NCBI RefSeq assembly: GCF_016411865.1
Contig: NZ_JAEKJA010000003.1
Location: 514,215-578,214, forward strand
DNA: 64,000 bases
Source of the DNA: Acuticoccus mangrovi
Lineage (GTDB): Bacteria; Pseudomonadota; Alphaproteobacteria; Rhizobiales; Amorphaceae
Direction: 5' to 3'
The translations under genes and the position numbers were made by a program. The notes below the pieces were generated by a model. It searched no databases. It saw only the letters and a program-made list of their open reading frames with translations, and was not told where the DNA came from. The stretch's first letter is position 1. The number at the start of each line of letters is the position of its first letter. Below are positions 55,092 to 62,884 of this stretch, piece by piece.

Positions 55092-56000
55092 ATGTATCTG
55101 AAGGCATCCGACTATCCCTCGACGGCTCCAGGTGAGGTGATCGCCGCCCTTTGGAAGCGCCCTCACATTCTGAGGATGCCCGGGGCACACAACGGAATGG
55201 CCGCAATGCAGGCCCGCGGCGCCGGCTTCGAGGCGCTCTACCTCTCGGGCGCCGCGATGACCGCGAGCATGGGCCTGCCCGACCTCGGCATCATCACGGT
55301 CGACGAGGTCGCCTTCTTCGTCCGCCAGCTCTGGCGCGCCTCGGGGCTGCCGATCCTGGTGGACGGCGACACCGGCTACGGCGAGGCACTCAACGTGATG
55401 CACATGGTGCGCGTCTTCGAGGAGGCCGGCGCCGCGGCGGTCCAGATCGAGGACCAGCAGCTTCCCAAGAAGTGCGGTCACCTCAACGACAAGCACCTCG
55501 CGAGCGCCGAGGAGATGGCCGCCAAGGTAGCCGCGGCGCGCACCGCCCGGCGTCACCTGCGCATCGTCGCGCGCACCGACGCGGCCGCGTCGGAGGGCCT
55601 CGACGGCGCCATCGCCCGCGCCCGCCTCTATCTCGACGCGGGCGCCGACGCGATCTTTCCCGAAGCGCTCGGCTCGCGCGCGGACTTCGTCGCCTTCGCC
55701 AAGGCGGTCAACGCGCCGCTCCTCGCCAACATGACGGAGTTCGGCCGCACCCCCGAGATGACCGCGCAGGAGTTCGAGGACCTCGGCTACAAGATGGTGA
55801 TCTGGCCGGTCAGCTCGCTCCGCGTCGCCAACAAGGCGCAGGAGCGGCTCTACGATATCCTCCGCCGCGACGGCTCCACGGCGGCGGCGCAGACCGAGAT
55901 GCAGACCCGCAAGGAGCTCTACGCCACCATCGGCCTCAACGGCTACGAGGAGCTCGACCGCACGCTGGTGCTGTCCACGCTGCCGATGGTGGCGAGCTGA
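55092..56000 (+). CDS. Isocitrate lyase/PEP mutase family C-C lyase (methylisocitrate or dimethylmalate lyase like)
   Basis: A 302-residue TIM-barrel enzyme. DGDTGYG (91-97) is the metal-binding region and KKCGH (126-130) with Cys128 is the lyase active-site motif, which separates lyases from PEP mutases. RTDAAASEG follows. The length matches PrpB and 2,3-dimethylmalate lyase. The family splits 2-hydroxy-acids into pyruvate or glyoxylate and a second acid. There is no methylcitrate synthase or dehydratase nearby, so it is not the 2-methylcitrate cycle. Its stop is one base before the next gene. Confidence 0.88.
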   Translation: MYLKASDYPSTAPGEVIAALWKRPHILRMPGAHNGMAAMQARGAGFEALYLSGAAMTASMGLPDLGIITVDEVAFFVRQLWRASGLPILVDGDTGYGEALNVMHMVRVFEEAGAAAVQIEDQQLPKKCGHLNDKHLASAEEMAAKVAAARTARRHLRIVARTDAAASEGLDGAIARARLYLDAGADAIFPEALGSRADFVAFAKAVNAPLLANMTEFGRTPEMTAQEFEDLGYKMVIWPVSSLRVANKAQERLYDILRRDGSTAAAQTEMQTRKELYATIGLNGYEELDRTLVLSTLPMVAS

Positions 56001-56001
56001 G

Positions 56002-57138
56002 GTGGGCGAGCGGAAGGTTCGCGCCGTCTACATGCGCGGCGGCACGAGCCGTGCGCTGATGTTCCGCCGCGACGATCTCCCACCCGCCGACAGCGCCGAC
56101 GACTACGCCGCCTGGCGCGACATCTTCCTTGGCGCGATCGGCAGCCCCGACCCCAACGGTCGCCAGCTCAACGGCATCGGCGGCGGCATCTCCTCGCTGT
56201 CGAAGGTCGCCGTCATCGGTGCCCCGACCCACCCCGAGGCGGACGTCGACTACACCTTCGGACAGGTGGGCGTGTTCCGGCCCACCGTCGGCTACCGCGG
56301 CAATTGCGGCAACATCTCCTCCGCCGTCGGCCCGTTCGCCGTCGACGAGGGGATCGTCGCGGCCGGCGGGGACCATGCCGCGGTGCGCATCCACAACACC
56401 AACACCGGCAAGATCATCATCGCCGAGTTCGCCCTCGAGGACGGTCGCGCGGTCGTCGAGGGCGCCTACGAGCTCCAGGGTGTCGCCGGGACCGGGGCGC
56501 CGATCCGGCTCACCTTCCGCGACCCCGGCGGGGCGAGCACGGGCCGGCTCCTGCCGACGGGCTCCGCGAACGACCGCCTGCCGATCGCGGGTCGGACCGC
56601 GCTGCCCGTCTCGATGGTCGACGCGGCCAATCCGGTCTGCTTCCTCGCCGCCCAAAGCCTCGGCCTCACCGGTCGGGAGGCGCCCGACACGCTCGCCGCC
56701 GACGCCGACATCATGAAGACGCTGCGCGACATCCGGGTCGCCGCGGCGGTCGCGATGACGCTCGCGCCCGACGAGCGGCACGTGCGCGAGGTGCTGACGA
56801 ACCTCCCCCTCGTCGCCCTCGTCGCTCCCCCCGATCCCGCCGCCCATCCGGACGAGGCCGGCGTCGACATCATCGTGCGCATGGTCTCCTCCGACCAGCC
56901 GCACAAGGCGAGCCCCCTCACCGGTGCGCTGTGCGTCGCGGCCGCCGCGCACGTGCCCGGCTCGGTGGTGGCCGACGCGATGGGACCGCCGCACGCGGGA
57001 GATCTCGTCATCCGCCATCCGAGCGGCCGCCTCGAGGTGGCGGCGGAGATGGCGACGGTGGACGGCGAGGAGAAGCTCGTGTCGGTCACCGCCATCCGCA
57101 CCGCCCGCCGGATCATGGAGGGCGACGTCTACTACTGA
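56002..57138 (+). CDS. PrpF-family isomerase (aconitate/itaconate type cis-trans or double-bond isomerase)
   Basis: A 378-residue protein of the PrpF family (diaminopimelate epimerase fold). It begins VRAVYMRGGTSRALMF, has the block GNCGNISSAVGPFAVDEG and continues IRIHNTNTGKIIIAEF. Known members isomerise 2-methylaconitate, 4-oxalomesaconate or 3-methylitaconate. GTG start at 56002 directly after the lyase stop. Together with the lyase it suggests processing of a branched unsaturated di- or tricarboxylate arising from ring cleavage. It ends five bases before a convergent CoA-transferase gene. Confidence 0.88.
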   Translation: MGERKVRAVYMRGGTSRALMFRRDDLPPADSADDYAAWRDIFLGAIGSPDPNGRQLNGIGGGISSLSKVAVIGAPTHPEADVDYTFGQVGVFRPTVGYRGNCGNISSAVGPFAVDEGIVAAGGDHAAVRIHNTNTGKIIIAEFALEDGRAVVEGAYELQGVAGTGAPIRLTFRDPGGASTGRLLPTGSANDRLPIAGRTALPVSMVDAANPVCFLAAQSLGLTGREAPDTLAADADIMKTLRDIRVAAAVAMTLAPDERHVREVLTNLPLVALVAPPDPAAHPDEAGVDIIVRMVSSDQPHKASPLTGALCVAAAAHVPGSVVADAMGPPHAGDLVIRHPSGRLEVAAEMATVDGEEKLVSVTAIRTARRIMEGDVYY

Positions 57139-57143
57139 GGCGT

Positions 57144-58274
57144 CTACTCCTGAGGCTTCGCGCTGGTCCTCGCGCGGGCCACCGGCGCCTCGGTGCCGAG
57201 CTCCGGCACATGCGCGCCGACGGCGACCGGCACCCCGTCGAGGCGGAACGGCAGCCGTGGGATCTTGACCGGCCCGCTCGCGTCGTGGGTCGTCGCCATC
57301 GACTGGAGCGCCTCCACCTGCGGATCGCGGAGCGCGTCCGCCACGCTGTTGTAGCGCCCGCACGGAACGCCGGCGGCGCACAGCACCTCCTCGCATGCCT
57401 GCGTCGAGTGGCCGGCCGTCCAGTCCCCGATCGCCGCCATCAGCGCGTCCCAATGGGCGTAACGGTCCTCGACGGTGGCAAAGCGCGGGTCCTCCAGCAT
57501 GTCGGGGCGGCCGATGGCGCGGCACACATTCTCGAAGTTCTTCGGCGTCGTCGGCGCGACGAGGATGAAGCCGTCGGCGGTCGCCATCGGCTCGTACTTC
57601 GCGCGCGGCCGCTCGACGGGGAACTGCGCGGCCTGGATCTCGTAGACCATCAGATTGAGCATGCCCTCCAGCAGCGAGACGTCGACATGGTGCCCCTTGC
57701 CGTCGCGCGCCCGCTGGTGAAGCGCGGCGAGGATCGCCGACAACGCATGGCTCGCCGCCAGCGCATCCGCCACGAAGAGCACGCTGTTGGCCGGCTTCTC
57801 CTGGCCCTCCTGATAGGACATGAAGGCCCGATCATAGCCCGACACGGCGTGCACCACCTGGGCGTAGGCGGGCCGCTGGGCGCTCGGCCCGGTCTGGCCG
57901 AAGCCGGAGATGGAGCAGTAGACGACGCGCTCGTTGCCAGCGCGGACGGTGTCGTAGTCGAGCCCCAGCCGCGCCATCACGCCCGGGCGGAAGCTCTCCA
58001 CCACGATGTCGGCCGCGCCGACGAGGCGGCGCGCCTGAGCGAGCCCCTCCTCGGTCTTGAGGTCGATCACCACGCTCGCCTTGCCGGCATTGAGGTGGGC
58101 GAAGTAGGCGCTGCGGCCCTCGCGCAGCGGGGGGCGGCTGCGCATGTAGTCGCCCCCCGGCTCTTCCACCTTCGTCACCTCCGCGCCGAGGTCGGCGAGG
58201 TAGCGCGTGCACAGCGGCCCCGCCATCATGCTCGTGAAGTCGACCACCTTCAGGCCGGCCAGCATCGATGTCAT
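57144..58274 (-). CDS. CaiB/BaiF family III CoA-transferase
   Basis: A 376-residue protein, ATG at 58274; the longer frame to 58763 overlaps the TRAP binding protein and is rejected. It shares MMAGPLCTRYLAD, GGDYMRS, FAHLNAGKASVVIDLK and SFRPGVMARLG with the 49797 paralogue. The catalytic Asp is in KGHHVDVSLLEGM. It is 26 bases after the TRAP binding-protein gene at 58301, a binding-protein/CoA-transferase pair implying that the imported acid is activated to a CoA thioester. Confidence 0.9.
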   Translation of the reverse strand: MTSMLAGLKVVDFTSMMAGPLCTRYLADLGAEVTKVEEPGGDYMRSRPPLREGRSAYFAHLNAGKASVVIDLKTEEGLAQARRLVGAADIVVESFRPGVMARLGLDYDTVRAGNERVVYCSISGFGQTGPSAQRPAYAQVVHAVSGYDRAFMSYQEGQEKPANSVLFVADALAASHALSAILAALHQRARDGKGHHVDVSLLEGMLNLMVYEIQAAQFPVERPRAKYEPMATADGFILVAPTTPKNFENVCRAIGRPDMLEDPRFATVEDRYAHWDALMAAIGDWTAGHSTQACEEVLCAAGVPCGRYNSVADALRDPQVEALQSMATTHDASGPVKIPRLPFRLDGVPVAVGAHVPELGTEAPVARARTSAKPQE

Positions 58275-58300
58275 GAGAAGTGCGATCCCTCGGGCCCGAG

Positions 58301-59401
58301 CTAGAACTTGCTGTAGACTTCGCGGTAGAGCGCATCGACGAGGGATGCCTCGTCGCCCTCCGCGTCGGTCACGATGGTGCGCCACTTGGCGAGGACGGTC
58401 ATGAACTCGTCCACCGTCGCCTTGGCGTCCGGAATGCCGCGCCGCTCGGCGTCCGCGATCACCTCCAGGCGGTGGCTCTCGGAGAATTCGGCGAGGATCG
58501 TGGTGATGTCCTCGCCCGGCTCGATGACGGTGTATCCGGCCGCCTCCGCGCCGTTCAGCACCGCGGCGTCGGCATCCTCGTAGGCGGTGGCGGAACGCAC
58601 GACGCCGAGCGCGGCGCCACGCTTCAGGGCATCCTTCTGCGCGTCGTCGAGGTCGGCCCACTTGTCGAGGCTGACGTCGAGCAGCGGCCCGCCGAAGGCC
58701 GTTCCCATGCCGAGCAGGAGGATGTTCTTGGCGACGTCGCCGATCGAGAAGGAGGTCAGCCATCCGGGCGAGCCGAGCGTGCAGTCGAGCTGGCCGCGCT
58801 GCAGGCCCTCGTAGGTCTCCGCGATGGTGACGTTGACGGGCACCATGCCGAGCGCGGTGGCGAGATTACCGAAGGCGCCCGGGGCGCGCACGCGCTTGCC
58901 GGCGAGATCGTCGAGCGTCGCGAGCGGCTCGCGGCACAGGAGAGAATAGGAGCTCACCCCGTAGCCGCCGAGATATTGGATGTTCCAATCCTCGATCTCG
59001 CTCTTGCAGCGGGGGCAGCGCAGGAGATTCATCTCGGTGGTGGCGGCGGCGACGGCCCGCGTGTCGGCGGCGATGCCGGGCGCGAGATTGATCGTCACGT
59101 TGAGCTGGGGCAGCTCGGAGGGGAAATAGATCGAGGACACCTGCGCGCCGTCGACGAGCCCGTCGCGCACCGCACTGAGCGCCGTCGTGGTCGTCACCAC
59201 CGAGCCGCCGCTCAGGAGGTCGAACGAGACGCTCCCGTCCGTCAGCCGCTCGCTCTCCTCGATGAAGGGGATGACGCCGTGCTCGACCAGCGTCGAGGTC
59301 GGTGCACCATAGGTTCCGTAGCTGATCGAGACGTCGGCGGCCGCCGCCGCACCGCAAACCAGAGCGCTCCCTAAGACCAGGGGCAAGACACGCGCCTTCA
59401 T
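58301..59401 (-). CDS. TRAP transporter substrate-binding protein (DctP type)
   Basis: A 366-residue periplasmic protein with a signal ending near CGAAAAA (about 22); ATG at 59401 follows GGAGGAAAG. LAGKRVRAPGAFGN is the ligand-arginine block. Cys129 and Cys132 (RCPRCKSEI), Cys156 (LLCREP) and Cys207 (LDCTLGS) match those of the other two binding proteins. It is a close paralogue of the divergently encoded 59639 protein. No permease is adjacent, so it must share a DctQM pair, perhaps the one at 40321-42197. Confidence 0.9.
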   Translation of the reverse strand: MKARVLPLVLGSALVCGAAAAADVSISYGTYGAPTSTLVEHGVIPFIEESERLTDGSVSFDLLSGGSVVTTTTALSAVRDGLVDGAQVSSIYFPSELPQLNVTINLAPGIAADTRAVAAATTEMNLLRCPRCKSEIEDWNIQYLGGYGVSSYSLLCREPLATLDDLAGKRVRAPGAFGNLATALGMVPVNVTIAETYEGLQRGQLDCTLGSPGWLTSFSIGDVAKNILLLGMGTAFGGPLLDVSLDKWADLDDAQKDALKRGAALGVVRSATAYEDADAAVLNGAEAAGYTVIEPGEDITTILAEFSESHRLEVIADAERRGIPDAKATVDEFMTVLAKWRTIVTDAEGDEASLVDALYREVYSKF

Positions 59402-59638
59402 GTGGGCTTTCCTCCATTTTAGGCGCAAGTCTCCGATGGACCGGCGCCGCGTCCCAATACGAAACGCCGACCCTCACCATATCCTTTTCGTATCCGGACG
59501 AGGGTTGGATAGCCTCGCCCTCTCATGGAAGTCGCGAAAGATATTAGCGGCTGCGGCCACGGCCTGCTGTCCTTGCGGCGCATACGCCCAAGCAAAGACC
59601 AAGCTCACGCGATGGGCTGTCGACCGGGAGGACACACC

Positions 59639-60742
59639 ATGACCATGCGCTGCGCGCTGTTGAGCGCGCTCGTCCTGTTGCCGTGCGGGCCGGGAATGGC
59701 CGCCGACGTGAACCTGACCTACGGGGCCTACGGTGCCCCCAACTCCACGCTGGTGGAGTACGGGGTCATTCCGTTCCTTGAAACCGCGAAGGCCGAATCG
59801 GGCGGCTCCATCGACTATACGCTGCACGCCGGCGGCGCGCTGGTCGGCCCCTCGACCACGCTCGCCGGCATCCGCGACGGACTGGTCGACGGCGGCCAGC
59901 TCCTCGCCGTCTACAACCCCGCCGAGCTTCCCACCATCAACCTCGCCATGGGCCTCGGCCCGGGCCTCGACACCGACCCCGTGGCGCTCGGAGCCGCGGT
60001 CACCGAGTTCGCGCTTCTCGAGTGCCCGAAGTGCCTCGAGGAGTTCGAGGAAGCGAACATCCAGTTCCTCGGCGGCTATTCCTCCTCGGCCTATTCGCTC
60101 TTGTGCAGTGAGCCGATGGCCTCGCTCGAGGATCTCGCCGGCAAGCGCGTGCGCGCCGCCGGGGTCTGGGGCCAGCTCGCCGCCAAGCTCGGCATGGTGC
60201 CCGTCAACCTCACCATCGGCGAGACCTACGAGGGCCTGCAGCGCGGCCAGCTCTCCTGCACGTTCGGCACGCCCGGGTGGCTCGAGACCTTCTCCATGGG
60301 CGACGTCGCCCCCAACGTCTACCTGCTCGAATACGGCTACTCGTTCTCCGGCCCGATCACCAACGTACGCCTCGACCTGTGGACGACGCTGACCGAGGAG
60401 CAGAAGAACGCCCTCAAGAAGGGTGCCGCGATCGCCGTCATCCGCGCCTCCGAGGCCTACCGGCAGGCCGACGCCGACATCCTGAAGGACGCCGAGGCGA
60501 AGGGCTACCACGTCGTCGAGGCCGACTCGGCGTCGCTTGCCGCGCTCGACGGCTTCACCGACGAGCTGACGCAGTCGATCATCGCCCGCGCCGCCGACCG
60601 CGGCCAGGAGGGCGCCGAAGAGGTCATCACCCGCTTCCGCAAGGTACTCGCCAAGTGGGAAGGCATCGTCGCCGAGGCCGAGGGCGACGAAGCCGTCCTC
60701 GTCGACCGGCTGATGAGCGACGTCTACGCCAAGGTGGACTAG
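59639..60742 (+). CDS. TRAP transporter substrate-binding protein (DctP type)
   Basis: A 367-residue periplasmic protein; ATG at 59639 follows GGGAGGAC. The signal ends near GPGMAA. Paralogous blocks are YGAYGAPNSTLVEYGVIPFL, LAGKRVRAAGVWGQL and GETYEGLQRGQLSC. Cys129, Cys132, Cys156 and Cys207 are conserved. It is divergent from the 58301 gene, with 237 bases between that contain AATACG...CGTATC repeats. It ends in a strong hairpin. Like its neighbour it has no permease genes beside it. Confidence 0.9.
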   Translation: MTMRCALLSALVLLPCGPGMAADVNLTYGAYGAPNSTLVEYGVIPFLETAKAESGGSIDYTLHAGGALVGPSTTLAGIRDGLVDGGQLLAVYNPAELPTINLAMGLGPGLDTDPVALGAAVTEFALLECPKCLEEFEEANIQFLGGYSSSAYSLLCSEPMASLEDLAGKRVRAAGVWGQLAAKLGMVPVNLTIGETYEGLQRGQLSCTFGTPGWLETFSMGDVAPNVYLLEYGYSFSGPITNVRLDLWTTLTEEQKNALKKGAAIAVIRASEAYRQADADILKDAEAKGYHVVEADSASLAALDGFTDELTQSIIARAADRGQEGAEEVITRFRKVLAKWEGIVAEAEGDEAVLVDRLMSDVYAKVD

Positions 60743-60750
60743 GCTCGCCC

Positions 60751-60790
60751 GAGCGCGCCGCGGCGGCCCGTCAGTCGCCGCGGCGCGCTC
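60751..60790. terminator. Long GC-rich hairpin between convergent genes
   Basis: GAGCGCGCCGCGGCG (60751-60765) and its exact complement (60776-60790) form a 15-base perfect stem with a ten-base loop. It overlaps the stop codon of the MFS gene (60771-60773) and lies eight bases after the TRAP binding-protein stop. It probably ends transcripts from both sides. Confidence 0.75.
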
Positions 60791-61973
60791 GCAGCCAGAG
60801 GAAGGTGCACAGGCACCCCACGCCGTAGCCCAGCGGGATGATGGTGAAGATCGCCACCATCGGCTGATGGAGAAGACCCGCCGCGCTGCCCACGAGGAAG
60901 CCGGTCGCCATCTGGGAGAAGCCGAGGATCGAGGAGGCCATGCCCGCGTCCTCGGGAAAGCCGCGCATCGCCGCCGTCATCAGCGCGGGCAGCATGTGCG
61001 CCGAGCCGAACGCCACCAGCGCGATCGGCGCCATCACGGTGATGACCGACGGCCTCGGCCCGAGGAGCTGCACCGCGAGACCCAGCGTGCCGACGAGGGC
61101 GAAGCCGACGCCCATCGCGGCGAGCCGCCGCGGCGCCCAGAAGCGGGACAGCGTTCGCGCCACGATCGAGCCCGTCATGTACATACCTGACTGGAAGATC
61201 ATCCAGAGGCCGTAGCCGGTCGGCGACAGACCGATCTCGCCGATGATGAGGAACGGCAGCACGCTCGCGAGCGCGTACATCGTGCCACCGACGCCGGCGA
61301 CGCCGAGGGTCGGCACCATGTAGCGCCAGTCGGTCACGAGGCGCCGGGCGGAGCGCCACAGCGGGCCGAGCCTGAGCTGGCCGGGTCGCGGCGGCCGCGT
61401 CTCCCGCAGGCCGAAGCCGATGGCGAAGATGACGACCAGCGACCAGACCGCGAGCAAGACGAAGATCGCCCGCCAGTTCAAGAACTCGACGATGACGCCG
61501 CCGATGCTCGGGGCGAGGGTCGGACCGATGGCGATCACCGTCGCCATCAGGCTGAGGACGCGCACCGACGTTTCGCCGTCGAAGAGATCGCGCACGATGG
61601 CGCGCGTGACGGCGACCCCGACGGCCGCGCCAATTCCCTGGAAAAAGCGCGCCGCAAGCAGCATTTCCGGATTCACGGCGACCAGCGCCGCGAGAGTCGC
61701 CAGGAAGTAGAGGGCGAAGAAGGCGAGCGCCACCGGCTTGCGGCCGAGGCTGTCGGAGAGCGTTCCGCAGACGAGCTGGAACACTGCGAAGCCGGCGAAG
61801 AACAGCGTGATCGACAGGCTGATGACGTCGGCGGAGGTTCCGAGGTCCGCGGTGATCTGCGGCAGGGCCGGGGCGTAGATGGAGACCGAGACCGGGCCCA
61901 AGCCGATCATCAGTCCGCCGATCAGCGAGATTCTGAGCTCGCTGTCGGTTCCGCCGGGTGCGGCTACGGCCAT
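60771..61973 (-). CDS. MFS transporter, Bcr/CflA drug-efflux type
   Basis: A 400-residue protein with about 12 membrane helices. The start GLGPVSVSIYAPALPQITAD (about 24-43) is typical of the Bcr/CflA family, then FFAGFAVFQLVCGTLSDSLGRKPV with the MFS loop DxxGRKP and RFFQGIGAAVGVAVTRAIVRD. It would pump a small molecule out with protons. It is not in an operon and no regulator lies beside it. Its 3' end is inside the hairpin at 60751. Confidence 0.9.
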   Translation of the reverse strand: MAVAAPGGTDSELRISLIGGLMIGLGPVSVSIYAPALPQITADLGTSADVISLSITLFFAGFAVFQLVCGTLSDSLGRKPVALAFFALYFLATLAALVAVNPEMLLAARFFQGIGAAVGVAVTRAIVRDLFDGETSVRVLSLMATVIAIGPTLAPSIGGVIVEFLNWRAIFVLLAVWSLVVIFAIGFGLRETRPPRPGQLRLGPLWRSARRLVTDWRYMVPTLGVAGVGGTMYALASVLPFLIIGEIGLSPTGYGLWMIFQSGMYMTGSIVARTLSRFWAPRRLAAMGVGFALVGTLGLAVQLLGPRPSVITVMAPIALVAFGSAHMLPALMTAAMRGFPEDAGMASSILGFSQMATGFLVGSAAGLLHQPMVAIFTIIPLGYGVGCLCTFLWLRARRGD

Positions 61974-62285
61974 GTGGGGGTCGCGTGATGATTGCCGCCG
62001 GTCGAGGTGCCCGTCCCGATCGGGCCACCGGTCGCGCAGGAGTCCATGGACTGTTCTTCGTCCTTTTCGATCTTGGAAACGTCGTGTCGTCGCCGTCCGG
62101 AGGGCACAGGATCCTGCGCCGTTCGGAGAGAGACTTCCATATGTCGAAAAAGCCGGACTAATGCACGCAGCTCGAATACCGAATGCGTGTCACACAATAG
62201 CGACTGTGTATCTCCGCCACCCCGGCGGAGGCACCGGCGGCGGCAGAGCGGATCGCGGGCGGGGTCCCGCCGCCTTGGTGCCGGC
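61974..62285. other. Intergenic stretch, no gene seen
   Basis: These 312 bases lie between the MFS gene start and the Lrp gene end. Only short shadow frames occur. A CTCCGCC/GGCGGAG hairpin at 62212-62230 and GC-rich repeats next to it could end the Lrp transcript. The MFS promoter must be at the left, but no clear hexamers are seen. Confidence 0.5.
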
Positions 62286-62708
62286 TCACACAGCGGCCAA
62301 CAGAAGGTTGGTCTCGCTGCTGACCACGCCGGGAATCTCGCGCACCTCCCGCAGGACACGGTCCAGGTCGCCGAGCGTCTCGGTGCGGATCTCGGCGACG
62401 AGGTCCCAGGCGCCGTTCGTCGAGTGCAGCGAGGCGATGTCCGGAATCGCGCGCAGCGCCTCGATCACCATCCGCGACATGCTGCCGTTCAGCTCCACCA
62501 TCATGATGGCGCGAACGCCCGGCTCCTCGTCGACGTCGGTCATGACGGTGAACTTGCGGATCCGGCCGCGCGCCACCAGCCGCTCGAGGCGCTGCTTCAC
62601 GGTCGTGCGCGAGAGTGACAGGTGGTGCGCGAGCTCCGTTAGCGAGAGGCGGGCGTTGTCCTTCAAGAGCGCCAGAAGACGGCGGTCGGTATCGCCGAGC
62701 TTGGTCAT
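62286..62708 (-). CDS. Lrp/AsnC family transcriptional regulator
   Basis: A 140-residue regulator. The N-terminal HTH is LGDTDRRLLALLKDNARLSL and TELAHHLSLSRTTVKQRLERL; the C-terminal RAM ligand-binding domain has RAIMMVELNGSMSRM and SLHSTNGAWDLVAEI. ATG at 62708 follows AAGGACAG; a frame to 62756 is longer. It is divergent from the ornithine cyclodeaminase-family gene, 176 bases away, and probably controls it in response to an amino acid. Confidence 0.92.
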   Translation of the reverse strand: MTKLGDTDRRLLALLKDNARLSLTELAHHLSLSRTTVKQRLERLVARGRIRKFTVMTDVDEEPGVRAIMMVELNGSMSRMVIEALRAIPDIASLHSTNGAWDLVAEIRTETLGDLDRVLREVREIPGVVSSETNLLLAAV

Positions 62709-62884
62709 GTCTGTCCTTGCGTTTCGCAGCTTCGCACCGCCGATCCGTGCAACCATCGTGGCGCAATGGGCGGTTTTGCAGACTTACGCCCGCCACGGCA
62801 CCAGCGCATCCTGCAAGCGCCGACGGAGACGATCGGCACCCCGGCGCGTCGCGCACCGCACCTCAATAGCCTACCGATGGACCG

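Noticed and set aside
55092..57138. 2-methylcitrate cycle (prpBF) operon
   Set aside because: No prpC, prpD or acnD gene is present, and the two genes are in one operon with gentisate-cleavage genes.
57144..58763. 539-codon version of the CoA-transferase
   Set aside because: The N-terminal extension runs antiparallel in content over the TRAP binding-protein gene in another frame; the family start is at 58274.
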